NCBI RefSeq assembly: GCF_000964545.1
Contig: NZ_BBVD01000007.1
Location: forward strand, 310,001-374,000
DNA length: 64,000 nt
Reading direction: 5' to 3'
From: Comamonas thiooxydans
GTDB taxonomy: Bacteria > Pseudomonadota > Gammaproteobacteria > Burkholderiales > Burkholderiaceae_C
In this document: positions 48,072-57,888 of the stretch, piece after piece
Position numbering within the stretch: position 1 is the first letter of the stretch
Layout: each line of letters starts with the position of its first letter
The notes under the pieces: generated by a model
Databases searched by the model: none
Seen by the model: only the letters and a program-made list of their open reading frames with translations
What the model was told of the DNA's origin: nothing
Position numbers and translations under genes: made by a program

Positions 48072-48986
48072 TCAATGTCGGTGGCTGCGCGTAGCCCACC
48101 AGCAGACCAGCGAACCCAGCGTGACCAGTGCCACGCCTTGCCAGAAGCTCCAGCCCGGCAGCACCTGCAGCAGTGCGCTGGCCATCAGCGCCGAGAGCAC
48201 GGGTGTGAAATAGGACGCCGCAGCCAGCAGGGCCAGCTTGCCATGCTGGATGCCGTGCTCCCAGCAGCTATAGCCCAGTGCCGTGAGCGCCCCGACCAGC
48301 AAGACCTGGCCGGCGGTGAGCCAGCTCCAGAGCATGGGCTGTGACTCGCCCAGCATCAGCCACTTGAGCCACAGCGCGATGGCAGTCCAGGTCACGAACA
48401 GACCCACGGCGTTGAAGCCGGCGCCATAGCGGCGCGCCAGCAGCGAGTAGGCCGGCCAGAGCAGGGCGGCCGCAAAGCCCATGCCATAGGCCAGCGGGTT
48501 GCCCAGCACATGGCTCCACATGACCGGCAGGCTGAAGCTGTCGCCGCCCAGCACGCGCGCCAGACCCCACAGGCAGATCAGCACGCCTGGCCAAAGCCAC
48601 CAGCGAGCCGCCTGCTGGCCGCACAGCACGGCCAGCACGATGGTGAGGCTGGGCCAGAGATAGTTGATGAGCCCGATTTCCATGGCCTGGCTGCGGTCGT
48701 GGGCCAGGCCCACGGCCACGGACAGGCAGATCTCATAGACCACAAACAGCAGGCCGCAGCCCCAGAGGTAGGCAGGGTGCATGCTGCGCCAGCGTGCCAG
48801 CTCGCGCCAGCCTTTGCGCCCGCGTGCTGCGGCAATGCAGATGGCGGCCATGGTGTAGAGGCAGGCCGCGCCGCCGACGGCGCCCAGCGGCTCGGCCACG
48901 GCGCGCATCAGACCCACGGTGCAGCTCCAGCAGAGTACGGCGATCAGGCCGATGGCCGTGGCCTTTTGCGCGGCGGCTGCGTTCAT
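48072..48986 (-). CDS. YddG-like aromatic amino acid exporter (DMT superfamily)
   Basis: Ten-helix drug/metabolite transporter of 304 residues. It shows the YddG-type segment MEIGLINYLWPSLTIVLAVL and a second EamA repeat beginning NPLAYGMGFAAALLWPAYSLLARR. YddG exports aromatic amino acids and related compounds. I chose ATG 48986. A TTG at 49019 would put the start next to the AGGAGC hairpin at 49000-49018. It is convergent with the membrane protein gene upstream, with 24 bases between the stops. Confidence 0.85.
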   Translation of the reverse strand: MNAAAAQKATAIGLIAVLCWSCTVGLMRAVAEPLGAVGGAACLYTMAAICIAAARGRKGWRELARWRSMHPAYLWGCGLLFVVYEICLSVAVGLAHDRSQAMEIGLINYLWPSLTIVLAVLCGQQAARWWLWPGVLICLWGLARVLGGDSFSLPVMWSHVLGNPLAYGMGFAAALLWPAYSLLARRYGAGFNAVGLFVTWTAIALWLKWLMLGESQPMLWSWLTAGQVLLVGALTALGYSCWEHGIQHGKLALLAAASYFTPVLSALMASALLQVLPGWSFWQGVALVTLGSLVCWWATRSHRH

Positions 48987-48999
48987 GCGCAGCCGTTTC

Positions 49000-49018
49000 T
49001 GCTCCTGAAGTAGGAGCA
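49000..49018 (-). other. Hairpin in leader of YddG-like gene
   Basis: TGCTCCT (49000-49006) and AGGAGCA (49012-49018) form a 7-bp stem with a GAAGT loop. It lies 14 bases before the ATG 48986 and contains an AGGAG ribosome-site-like sequence, so it could hide that site. Confidence 0.4.
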
Positions 49019-49115
49019 ATTCACGTTAGTCCTATCTGAAAAATTCACAATAACTGCCATGTAAACCTTGTAGATGCTGCGCAGGCTGCTGCGAAATTGA
49101 TGAGTGCAGATATGA

Positions 49116-49139
49116 AAAAAGCCGCAGACCTGCGGCTTT
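49116..49139 (-). terminator. Probable terminator upstream of YddG-like gene
   Basis: AAAGCCGCAG (49118-49127) and CTGCGGCTTT (49130-49139) with an A-run before it, which is a U-run on the minus strand. It probably ends the MFS transporter transcript, which stops at 49267. Confidence 0.7.
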
Positions 49140-49266
49140 GGAGGGTAAGGGCGAGGGCTGCGCTATGCGCGGCCCGGCACTCTGCCGTTGACGGTCATGC
49201 CGTGCATATTGTCATCGCTGTCGTGGAACTGCTTGCGCATATTGCATCTGGCCTGCGGCCTATGGG

Positions 49267-50610
49267 TCATGGATGCTGTTTGGCGACCCCGGCGCTGTCG
49301 CGCTTCACGAACAGCAGCACCAGAATGGCGGCACAGAACTCCACGGCAGCGATGATGAGCAGGCCTGGCGCATACGAGCCGCTGCTGGATTTGAGCAGAC
49401 CCAGCAACTGCGGCGAGAAGTAGCCGGCCAGATTGGCTGCAGAGTTGATGACCGCCAGGCCCACGACCAGGGCAGTGGCCGAGAGGAAGCGGTTGGGAAT
49501 CTGCCAGTACACGGGGATGGAGCCCATGGTGCCCAGCGATGACAGAGCCAGAGACGCGACGACGCCGGTCACATTGCCCTGCTGCAGGAACAAGGCCGTC
49601 AGCACCAGCCCGACAGCGCCCATGGCAGCGGCAATCGCCGTGTGCCAGCGCACTTCCTTTTTGCGATCGGACAGCCAGCCGTTGCCCACCATGCCTATCC
49701 AGCCACAGGCGTAGATCAGGGACATGACCCAGCCCAAGGTCTTGAGGTCGGTGATGCCCACGGATTTGACGATGCTGGGTCCGTAGAACACCAGCGTGGA
49801 GTTGCCGGCCACGATGCAGAAGAAGATCAGGATCAGCATCAGCACGCGAGGGTTGCGCATGGAGGCCCAGAAGCTGTGCTCGCGTTGGCCCAAAGAGGCT
49901 TCCTCGGCCTTGAGCTCTTCGGCTACATGCTGTTTTTCACGGGCGCTGAGCCAGGGGGCCTTGGCCGGTGTGTCGCTGAGCAGAAAGTAGGCAGCAATGC
50001 CCGCGAGAACGGACGGAATGCCTTCGATGATGAACAGCCATTGCCAGCCCGCATGATTGGCCACGCCATGGAAGGTTTCCATCAGATAGGCGGCAATCGG
50101 GCTGCCCAGCATCAGCGACAGGGCCGACGCCGAGACAAAGAACGCCAGGGCCTTGCCGCGGCGGTGCGCCGGCAACCAGTAGGTCAGATAGAGAATCACG
50201 CCGGGCTGCAGGCCGGCTTCGAAAGCACCCATCAAGAAGCGCAGCACATAGAACTGCAAAGGCGTCTGCACCCAGGCCATGAGGATGCCGGTCACGCCCC
50301 AGCCTATGGTGATGCGCATGATGGTCTTCTTGGCCCCGAACTTGTGCAACAGCAGATTGCTGGGGACTTCAAAGAAGAAATAGCCGATGAAGAAGATGCC
50401 GGCCCCTGCGCCATAGACGGCGTCGGACCATTGCAGGTCGCTCATCATGGTCAGCTTGGCAAAGCCGACGTTGACACGGTCTACCCAGGCCAGAAACCAG
50501 ATCAGGGTGAGAAACGGAATCAGCCGCCAGATGATGCGGCCAAAGGTGATGTCGCGCTCCTGCACGGTGCTGACATCGCTGCGCGCCGCCGAGACGGGGA
50601 TGGAAGACAT
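49267..50610 (-). CDS. MFS transporter, anion:cation symporter family
   Basis: Major-facilitator protein of 447 residues with 12 predicted helices. The segments RLIPFLTLIWFLAWVDRVNVGFAK in two parts, the loop YWLPAHRRGKALA and the FYVLRFLMGAFEAG helix are typical of the ACS family (sugar acids, phthalate, tartrate and similar). ATG 50610 is supported by GAGGAA 4-5 bases upstream. An ATG at 50631 is also open. It stands alone. Its promoter would lie in the AT-rich stretch 50820-50890, where a 14-base palindrome sits. Confidence 0.88.
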   Translation of the reverse strand: MSSIPVSAARSDVSTVQERDITFGRIIWRLIPFLTLIWFLAWVDRVNVGFAKLTMMSDLQWSDAVYGAGAGIFFIGYFFFEVPSNLLLHKFGAKKTIMRITIGWGVTGILMAWVQTPLQFYVLRFLMGAFEAGLQPGVILYLTYWLPAHRRGKALAFFVSASALSLMLGSPIAAYLMETFHGVANHAGWQWLFIIEGIPSVLAGIAAYFLLSDTPAKAPWLSAREKQHVAEELKAEEASLGQREHSFWASMRNPRVLMLILIFFCIVAGNSTLVFYGPSIVKSVGITDLKTLGWVMSLIYACGWIGMVGNGWLSDRKKEVRWHTAIAAAMGAVGLVLTALFLQQGNVTGVVASLALSSLGTMGSIPVYWQIPNRFLSATALVVGLAVINSAANLAGYFSPQLLGLLKSSSGSYAPGLLIIAAVEFCAAILVLLFVKRDSAGVAKQHP

Positions 50611-50835
50611 GGTTTCCTCGCTTTCGTACAACAGTGGGACTGAGAACGGCTACGAGAGCAGGGGTAGCAGCTCCGCGCATCCACTGCTGCCTGCGCGGAT
50701 GCCGTCGCGCCGGGGGTCAGGCGCGGCCGGCATCACAAGGCCGGGAAAGGCTCTGCCAGGTACAGCTCAGATGGGGCGACTATAGAAGTGGCTTGCGCAA
50801 AGCACAGCCGGTGCTTTTCCGTCTGGACAAAGCAA

Positions 50836-50849
50836 GAAATTTAAATTTC
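50836..50849. promoter_or_regulatory. 14-base palindrome in AT-rich region
   Basis: GAAATTTAAATTTC is a perfect palindrome at 50836-50849 in a strongly AT-rich stretch (50820-50890), which stands out in this GC-rich genome. A second, imperfect one, GAAAAATTAATTTC, follows near 50864-50877. This could be a regulator site for the MFS gene. The 345-base gap 50611-50955 holds no other feature apart from the terminator. Confidence 0.45.
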
Positions 50850-50910
50850 AAAAAATAAAATATGAAAAATTAATTTCTTTTTTTTCGATTTTTGCCAGGA
50901 CATGGAAAGC

Positions 50911-50937
50911 AAAAAACGGCCACCAGGGCCGTTTTTT
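50911..50937 (-). terminator. Terminator after argC
   Basis: AAAAAACGGCC (50911-50921) and GGCCGTTTTTT (50927-50937), perfect 11-bp stem, loop ACCAG. The A-run makes it a typical U-run terminator on the minus strand, 19 bases after the argC stop. Confidence 0.9.
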
Positions 50938-50955
50938 TCGGGAGCAGGGCAGGGC

Positions 50956-51888
50956 TTACAGGTCGAGCATGATCTGCAGGTTTTGCACGGCAGCGCCGCT
51001 GGCACCCTTGCCCAGATTGTCCAGGCGGGCAATCAGCACGGCCTGGCGGTATTGTTCGTTGGCAAATACGCGCAGCTCCAGCTTGTTGGTATTGGCCAGA
51101 GTGTCGGCGGCCAGCTTGTTGTCATCAGTAGGCGGCAACACGCTGACCCAGTTGGCAGGCGTATTGGTCCTGGCGTAGTGGCTGGCCAGTGCGTCATGCA
51201 GGTCGGCGGCCTTGGGTGCGCCGGGCAGCAGGTCCAGGTGCAGCGGCAACTGCACCAGCATGCCCTGGGCAAAGTTGCTTACGGCGGGGATGAACACGGG
51301 GCGGCGGGTCATGCCCGTGTAGTGCAGGATTTCGGGAATGTGCTTGTGCGACAGGCCCAGCGCGTAGGCCTCGTAAGGTGCGGCATCGCCGCCTTCATAG
51401 GCTTCGATCATGGTGCGGCCGCCGCCGGTGTAGCCGGACACGGAGGGCAGGCTCACGGGGTAGTCGGCGGGAATCAGGCCGGCAGCCACCAGCGGTGCCA
51501 GCAGGGCGATGGCGCCCGTGGCGTAGCAGCCGGGGTTGGAGACGCGGGTGGCGCTCTTCACGGCGTCGAGCTGGCCGGCGCGCAGTTCGGGGAAGCCGTA
51601 GACCCAGCCTGCGGCCGTGCGGTGGGCAGTGGAGGCGTCGATGATCTTGATGGCGCGGCCTGTCTCTGCGGTGATGGAGTCCACCATGGCTGCGGTTTCA
51701 CGGGCGGCATCGTCATGCAGGCAGAGGATGACCAGATCCACACCGGCAATCAGAGCGCGCTTGGCGGCCGGGTCCTTGCGCAGTGCGGGGTCGATGCTGA
51801 CCAGTTCCACACCTGCAAAATCGACCAGACGATCACGGATCTGCAGACCCGTGGTTCCTGCTTCTCCGTCAATAAAGACTTTTGCCAT
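50956..51888 (-). CDS. argC: N-acetyl-gamma-glutamyl-phosphate reductase, short (type 2) form
   Basis: Third enzyme of arginine synthesis from glutamate, 310 residues, NADPH-dependent. The nucleotide domain begins KVFIDGEAGTTGLQI. The catalytic Cys is C121 in VSNPGCYATGAIALLAPL. The length of about 310 and this loop fit the shorter ArgC2 group. ATG 51888 is preceded by GGAGAA with a 7-base gap. An upstream ATG at 51951 is unlikely. It is a single gene, ended by a strong terminator. Confidence 0.93.
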   Translation of the reverse strand: MAKVFIDGEAGTTGLQIRDRLVDFAGVELVSIDPALRKDPAAKRALIAGVDLVILCLHDDAARETAAMVDSITAETGRAIKIIDASTAHRTAAGWVYGFPELRAGQLDAVKSATRVSNPGCYATGAIALLAPLVAAGLIPADYPVSLPSVSGYTGGGRTMIEAYEGGDAAPYEAYALGLSHKHIPEILHYTGMTRRPVFIPAVSNFAQGMLVQLPLHLDLLPGAPKAADLHDALASHYARTNTPANWVSVLPPTDDNKLAADTLANTNKLELRVFANEQYRQAVLIARLDNLGKGASGAAVQNLQIMLDL

Positions 51889-52360
51889 TGCATTTTCTCC
51901 TGCACCGGCGCGCGCATTTCTTGGTTTATATGCCGCTGCCTGCGGCACCATTGCCGCTTTCCGAACGGTGATTGTCCTTGAATCTCGTCAGGGATGTGCA
52001 CTGCCTGTCTTTTGGGCAAGTCTCGCGCGAATGGCCCAGTAGACGCTGCAGCTATTCGCAGTTGTCAGCACATTGCCAGCCGCTGCCCCAATGTCCTTGA
52101 CTCGTATATAAGACATAAGAAAGTTGCGGGAAGAAAAGATATCGTGTAGGAATAATTTCCCTAAAGAATTCAAGGCATTGCAGCTGTTTCCGGAACACGA
52201 CAAAGTTGCGCGAAATTGTGGATTTTGCGCATGTTCAGGTGTCGTTTTGCGCGGTGCAGCATGGTACATTCCTGCTCGCCATGTCATATGAACCCGATGG
52301 CCAGGCTCCCCCGAGTCGGTGGCAAGCGGGTATTTCCCCTCAGTTCAGAGAGACAAAGTC
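51889..52360. promoter_or_regulatory. Regulatory gap between argC and sucC
   Basis: This 472-base gap lies between divergent genes and holds no convincing gene. It includes a TTGACTCGTATATAAGACA stretch (52093 onward) and three TTGCGC motifs at 52206, 52225 and 52247, spaced about two helix turns, upstream of sucC. These may be binding sites. No clear promoter could be assigned. Confidence 0.35.
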
Positions 52361-53521
<1,161 letters not shown>

Positions 53522-53541
53522 TACGCCCCGGAGATAGAAAC

Positions 53542-54441
53542 ATGTCGATCTTTATCAACAAAGACACCAAGGTCATCACCCAGGGCATTACTGGCAAGAC
53601 CGGCCAGTTCCACACTGAAAAGTGCCAGGAATACGCGAACGGCAAGAACTGCTTCGTGGCAGGCGTGAACCCCAAGAAGGCTGGCGAAAAGATTTTCGAC
53701 ATCCCAATCTTTGGTTCCGTCAAGGACGCTGCCAAGGAAACCGGCGCTACCGTGTCCGTGATCTACGTGCCTCCCGCAGGTGCTGCTGCTGCCATCTGGG
53801 AAGCTGTTGAAGCCGACCTGGACCTGGCCATCTGCATCACCGAAGGCATCCCCGTGCGCGACATGCTGGAAGTGCGCAACAAGATGAAGGCCAAGGAAGC
53901 TGCCGGCGGCAAGAAGACTCTGCTGCTGGGCCCCAACTGCCCTGGTCTGATCACGCCTGACGAAATCAAGATCGGCATCATGCCCGGTCACATCCACAAG
54001 AAGGGCCGCGTGGGCGTGGTGTCCCGTTCCGGCACGCTGACTTACGAAGCCGTGGCTCAGCTGACCGAACTGGGCATTGGCCAGTCCTCCGCCGTCGGTA
54101 TCGGTGGCGACCCCATCAACGGTCTGAAGCACATCGACGTGATGCGCGCTTTCAACGACGATCCCGACACCGATGCCGTGATCATGATCGGTGAAATCGG
54201 CGGTCCCGACGAAGCCGAAGCTGCCCAGTGGTGCAAGGCCAACATGAAGAAGCCTATCGTGGGCTTCATCGCTGGCGTGACTGCCCCTCCCGGCAAGCGC
54301 ATGGGCCACGCAGGTGCCCTGATCTCCGGCGGTGCCGACACTGCTGATGCCAAGCTGGCCATCATGGAAGAGTGCGGCTTCACCATCACCCGCAACCCTT
54401 CCGAAATGGGTCGCCTGCTGCAAGGCCTGCTGAAGAAGTAA
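53542..54441 (+). CDS. sucD: Succinyl-CoA synthetase alpha subunit
   Basis: Partner of SucC that carries the phospho-histidine, 299 residues. The N terminus MSIFINKDTKVITQGITGKTG is standard (CoA-binding Rossmann domain). The catalytic His is H256 in KRMGHAGALISG. Other markers are GPNCPGLITPDE and SRSGTLTYEA. CCGGAGATAG precedes the ATG. A hairpin follows about 95 bases after the stop. Confidence 0.97.
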   Translation: MSIFINKDTKVITQGITGKTGQFHTEKCQEYANGKNCFVAGVNPKKAGEKIFDIPIFGSVKDAAKETGATVSVIYVPPAGAAAAIWEAVEADLDLAICITEGIPVRDMLEVRNKMKAKEAAGGKKTLLLGPNCPGLITPDEIKIGIMPGHIHKKGRVGVVSRSGTLTYEAVAQLTELGIGQSSAVGIGGDPINGLKHIDVMRAFNDDPDTDAVIMIGEIGGPDEAEAAQWCKANMKKPIVGFIAGVTAPPGKRMGHAGALISGGADTADAKLAIMEECGFTITRNPSEMGRLLQGLLKK

Positions 54442-54536
54442 GCTCGTGCAAAAGTTCGTGATACAGCGTTGAATTTACGCAGTATTACGAACTGGCAAGA
54501 TGGGCTTCGCGCCCTACACTGCCTCCACTCTTAAAA

Positions 54537-54563
54537 GAAAGCGCCGCGCAATGCGGCGCTTTC
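54537..54563 (+). terminator. Hairpin between sucD and the TerC-family gene
   Basis: GAAAGCGCCGC (54537-54547) and GCGGCGCTTTC (54553-54563) form a perfect 11-bp stem with loop GCAAT. The tail after it, ATATTC, has a weak T-run. It is most likely a sucCD terminator, and lies 24 bases before the next gene. I saw no yybP-ykoY (manganese) riboswitch pattern here. Confidence 0.7.
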
Positions 54564-54587
54564 ATATTCAAAACAGTGGAGTCACAA

Positions 54588-55280
54588 ATGGAATTTCTCA
54601 ATAGCGCCGATTTCTGGATCGGCCTGGTGAAGATCATCTGGATCAACATCATTCTCTCCGGCGACAACGCCGTGGTCATCGCACTGGCCGCGCGCTCTCT
54701 TCCCCCTGAACAGCAAAAGAAAGCCATCATGTTTGGCTCCGGCGCCGCCGTGGTGCTGCGTATCGTGCTGACCGTGGTGGCTGCCAAGCTGCTGGAACTC
54801 TCCTTCCTGCAGGTTGTGGGCGGCTGCCTGCTGCTGTGGATCGGCTATCAGCTGCTGACCGGCGACGAAGACGGCGAGGGCGAATCCAAGGGCCATGGCT
54901 CCATGATGACCGCCATCCGCACCATCCTGATTGCCGACCTGGTGATGAGCCTGGACAACGTGATTGCCGTGGCCGCTACCGCCCAGGGCAATATGGTGCT
55001 GCTGATCCTGGGTCTGGCCATCTCCATTCCCCTGGTGATCTTCGGCTCCACGCTGATGATCAAGCTCATGGAACGCTTCCCCGTCATCGTCACGCTGGGC
55101 GCGGCGCTGATCGGCTGGGTGGGCGGCGAGACCATCGTCAACGACAACCTGCTGCATGGCTACACCATGGCTCACCCCTGGCTGCACTATGCTGCCGCTG
55201 GGGTCGGTGCCGTGCTGGTGGTCGGACTGGGCAAGTTCATGCAGGCACGCTCTGCAAAGAAGGAAGTCGCTGCGGCCTGA
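54588..55280 (+). CDS. TerC-family integral membrane protein (YjbE-like)
   Basis: Membrane protein of 230 residues with seven or so helices. It has the two TerC signatures with Asp residues in the membrane: ILSGDNAVVIALAAR and DLVMSLDNVIAVAATA. TerC-family proteins take part in metal ion (manganese, tellurite) homeostasis. ATG 54588 has GGAG 7 bases upstream. A GTG at 54576 would lengthen it by four residues. It is a single gene with its own terminator. Confidence 0.9.
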   Translation: MEFLNSADFWIGLVKIIWINIILSGDNAVVIALAARSLPPEQQKKAIMFGSGAAVVLRIVLTVVAAKLLELSFLQVVGGCLLLWIGYQLLTGDEDGEGESKGHGSMMTAIRTILIADLVMSLDNVIAVAATAQGNMVLLILGLAISIPLVIFGSTLMIKLMERFPVIVTLGAALIGWVGGETIVNDNLLHGYTMAHPWLHYAAAGVGAVLVVGLGKFMQARSAKKEVAAA

Positions 55281-55305
55281 TCGCCCCGGAAGTCTCTCCC
55301 CAAAG

Positions 55306-55336
55306 AACGCACTGTGGATTCACAGTGCGTTTTTTT
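55306..55336 (+). terminator. Rho-independent terminator after TerC-family gene
   Basis: AACGCACTGTG (55306-55316) and CACAGTGCGTT (55321-55331), perfect 11-bp stem, GATT loop, followed by a T-run to 55336. Confidence 0.93.
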
Positions 55337-55420
55337 ATGGCCGCAGTGCGGAGACAAACTGTGTGAACATCTGGCGGACACCAACCTTCGTGTAACCCCA
55401 GGCTTGTTAGCCTTGTCGCC

Positions 55421-55858
55421 ATGCAGATATCGGAACTTGCCAGCCTGTCGGGTGTGTCCGTACACGCCATTCGCCACTATGAGAGTCTGGGCCTGATTGC
55501 CGCCAGTCGGCGTCCTTCCGGCTACCGCGAGTTCGATGACAGCGTGATCCGCGAGCTGCGATTCATCGCCATGTCGCGGCAATGTGGCTTCTCTCTTGCG
55601 CAGATTGCCGAGGTATTGCCGGCTTACCGCTGCAAGTCCCTGACGGCCAGCCAGATCGTCTGCAGGCTTGAGGAGCGCATTGCCGAGATCGATGCCGAAA
55701 TCGCCAAGCGCAACGCTCTGCGTCAGCACCTGGTTTCCCATGTGGAATGGTTTCGTCTGCGCGAGCAGCGACCAGCCTCGAAACCGGGATTTCCTCGCGT
55801 CTCTGCGCGAGGCGGCAATGATGCCGGTCCATCCGGCAGGAGGGGGTGCAAGTCATGA
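55421..55858 (+). CDS. MerR-family transcriptional regulator
   Basis: Regulator of 145 residues: N-terminal winged helix (QISELASLSGVSVHAIRHYESLGLI, a MerR hallmark, in parts), a second conserved part GYREFD, and a C-terminal coiled coil (about 80-120, EERIAEIDAEIAKRNAL). There is a Cys at 70 and one near 90 that might bind metal or sense thiol stress, but the usual metal-binding loop is not clear. It overlaps the thioesterase gene by the ATGA at 55855-55858, so they are coupled. Confidence 0.85.
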   Translation: MQISELASLSGVSVHAIRHYESLGLIAASRRPSGYREFDDSVIRELRFIAMSRQCGFSLAQIAEVLPAYRCKSLTASQIVCRLEERIAEIDAEIAKRNALRQHLVSHVEWFRLREQRPASKPGFPRVSARGGNDAGPSGRRGCKS

Positions 55859-56289
55859 CACCGCAGAACGAACACTTTGCCCGAGACATCAGGGCGCTGG
55901 TGCTGTCCATGCCAGTGGCGCAGATGCTGCAACTGCGCTTTGAACGCATAGAGCCCGGCGAGGTCGATCTCTGCCTGCCCTACCAGGAAAGTCTGAGTTT
56001 CAGGCCCGGCCAGTTGCAGGCAACGCCGGTCTTTGCCATCGCAGACTTTGCCGCCGTATCGGCGGCAGGGACGCTGCTGCCGCCGGGCTGGCTCAATGCC
56101 ACGATCGACTGCAGCATCAAATACCTGGCTCCTGCCGATGGCGAGACATTGCTGGCACGTGGCCGCGTCATCCAGGCCAGCAAGCTGCTGACGGTGGCCA
56201 GTGCGGATGTGTTTTCTCGCAAGGCGGGCCGGGAGCTGCTGTGCGCCACCATGCTGGCCACGGCGCGGAACCTGGCGCCTGCACAGTAG
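55855..56289 (+). CDS. PaaI-like hotdog-fold thioesterase
   Basis: Acyl-CoA thioesterase-type protein of 144 residues. The hotdog core is visible: LPYQESLSFRPGQLQATPVFAIADFAAVSAAGTLLP and IKYLAPADGETLLARGRV in the strands. The start is ATG 55855, with AGGAGG about 10 bases upstream. It is coupled to the MerR gene by a 4-base overlap, suggesting that the regulator controls it. Its stop is TAG, showing that TAG is a normal stop in this genome. Confidence 0.8.
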   Translation: MTPQNEHFARDIRALVLSMPVAQMLQLRFERIEPGEVDLCLPYQESLSFRPGQLQATPVFAIADFAAVSAAGTLLPPGWLNATIDCSIKYLAPADGETLLARGRVIQASKLLTVASADVFSRKAGRELLCATMLATARNLAPAQ

Positions 56290-56327
56290 GGGGCCTTGTG
56301 GGGTGCTGTAGCGCCTGAACGCTGGAT

Positions 56328-56355
56328 GCTATCGAGATTGATTTTTCTCGATAGC
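56328..56355 (+). terminator. 10-bp hairpin after the thioesterase gene
   Basis: GCTATCGAGA (56328-56337) and TCTCGATAGC (56346-56355) form a perfect stem around TTGATTTT. There is no T-run after it, so it may act as a terminator only weakly. It carries the GCTATC/GATAGC motif found near other stop codons. Confidence 0.5.
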
Positions 56356-56405
56356 GGGCCTGTAACCGGCCGAGTCAGCGCCTTCAAGGCAAACTACAGC
56401 CCATC

Positions 56406-56975
56406 ATGAAGACCCAGTACTACACCGCTTCCAGCCTGGACGGCTTTCTTGCCACCGAAGACGACTCTCTGGACTGGCTGTTTCCGTTGGGCAGCCTGAC
56501 GCAGTCCAGCTATCCGGGCTTTATTGCGCAGGTCGGTGCGCTGGCCATGGGCTCGTCCACCTATGAGTGGATGGTCCGCAACGCCGATGCGGTGAAGAAG
56601 GAGAGCGGCGCGGCCTGGCCTTATGCACAGCCTGCCTGGGTTTTCTCCAGCCGTCAGCTGCCGTTGATAGAGGGAGCCGATGTACGCTTTGTCAGCGGCG
56701 ATGTGCGGCCCGTGCTGGCAAGCATGAGGGCTGCAGCCGGCGACAAGAACATCTGGATCGTGGGTGGCGGAGATCTGGCGGGACAGTTCCATGACGCGGG
56801 CCTGCTCGATGAAGTCATCGTGCAGATTGGCTCGGCCACTCTGGGTCGTGGCAAGCCTTTGTTGCCGCGCCGCTTGCTGAGTCCCGTGCTGCAGCTGCAG
56901 TCCGTGCAGCAGATGGGCCCGGGAATGGCCGAGCTGCGCTACACCGTGTGCAAGACGCAGTCGCCCGCGAATTAA
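56406..56975 (+). CDS. Dihydrofolate reductase/RibD C-terminal-like reductase
   Basis: Protein of 189 residues with the RibD C-terminal fold: ASSLDGFLATEDDSLDW at the N terminus, MGSSTYEWMV (NADPH-binding type), WVFSSRQLP, and the NIWIVGGGDLAGQF nucleotide segment. Such proteins are NADPH reductases of unknown substrate. The stop overlaps the end of the exporter gene on the other strand by four bases. Confidence 0.8.
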   Translation: MKTQYYTASSLDGFLATEDDSLDWLFPLGSLTQSSYPGFIAQVGALAMGSSTYEWMVRNADAVKKESGAAWPYAQPAWVFSSRQLPLIEGADVRFVSGDVRPVLASMRAAAGDKNIWIVGGGDLAGQFHDAGLLDEVIVQIGSATLGRGKPLLPRRLLSPVLQLQSVQQMGPGMAELRYTVCKTQSPAN

Positions 56976-57856
56976 CGGCTGCTTCTGGCAGGCCAGAGCA
57001 CCGAAGCAATTGCCACCACCATCAGGCAGACAGCAGTCCAGTCCTGCCAATGCAGGACCTCGCCCAGCCACCAGGCGCCCACGAACACGCCCAGCACCGG
57101 AATCATCATCACGCTCAGCGTGGAGGCCACGGGCGGCAGGCTGCGGGCCAGATAGAACCATACGGCCTGGGCGAAGCCCAGCACCAGCACACCATTGAAA
57201 GCGATGGCAGCCAGAGCGCTCTGGTCGGGCATATGCCATTGTTGGCGCTCGAAAACAAAGGCCAGCACGGTCAGCACCACGGTGGTGATGGCCACCATCC
57301 ACAGCGACAGCGTCATCAGCGGCACCGGTGCCTCGGTGCGGCGCAGCAGCTGCGTGCCCCAGGCCCAGCCGGCGGCGGCGATCAGCATCAGCATCACGCC
57401 CAGGGGCTTGCTGCCCAGAGCGCCAACCTCATGCCACAGCAGCAGCAGCACGCCGGCAAAGGCCGCTCCCACGCCGGCCCAGGCGCGTGCGCCCAGCCGG
57501 TCCTTGAAGAACAGGCTGCCGAACACGGCCGAGAAGATGGGCATGGTGTAGCCCAGAATCGCCGCACGCCCGCTGGACAGCGTGGGGATGGCGATGATGA
57601 TCAGGCAGTGCCAGAGCACCATATTGAACAGCGTGAGCTTGGCCAACTGGCCCCAGTAGCTGCGCGGTATGGTCAGCGGCAAGCGCTGACTGGTCACAAA
57701 CAGGGCCAGAATCGGCAGGCCTATCCACATGCTGACCATGCGAAAACTCAGCGGCGGGAAATGCTGTACGCCGAGCTTCATTACCGGCCAGTTCAGGCCC
57801 CAGACGATGGTGAGCAGGACGAGAAGAATGAGCTGTTTGGGCGTGAACGAAGGCAT
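56972..57856 (-). CDS. EamA/DMT-family transporter
   Basis: Inner-membrane transporter of 294 residues with ten helices in two EamA repeats: WGLNWPVMKLGVQHF in repeat one and SRGRAAILGYTMPIF followed by repeat two. The substrate is unknown. It ends convergent with the reductase gene, overlapping it by four bases. Its start faces pyrF across repeat copy B. Confidence 0.88.
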   Translation of the reverse strand: MPSFTPKQLILLVLLTIVWGLNWPVMKLGVQHFPPLSFRMVSMWIGLPILALFVTSQRLPLTIPRSYWGQLAKLTLFNMVLWHCLIIIAIPTLSSGRAAILGYTMPIFSAVFGSLFFKDRLGARAWAGVGAAFAGVLLLLWHEVGALGSKPLGVMLMLIAAAGWAWGTQLLRRTEAPVPLMTLSLWMVAITTVVLTVLAFVFERQQWHMPDQSALAAIAFNGVLVLGFAQAVWFYLARSLPPVASTLSVMMIPVLGVFVGAWWLGEVLHWQDWTAVCLMVVAIASVLWPARSSR

Positions 57857-57888
57857 GGGTGTGGATTATCTCCCCCGGAATGACTTTC

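Noticed and set aside
49140..49266. A 25-codon frame before the MFS stop (minus strand, MRKQFHDSDD start)
   Set aside because: No ribosome site, no known motif, and it sits between the MFS stop and its terminator; not supported as a gene.
51988..52287. 99-codon open frame between argC and sucC
   Set aside because: No ribosome site, no known motif and unlike codon use; it lies in the probable control region.
54442..54587. Manganese (yybP-ykoY) riboswitch before the TerC-family gene
   Set aside because: The gap has only one GC-rich hairpin and lacks the conserved riboswitch core; sucD termination explains it.
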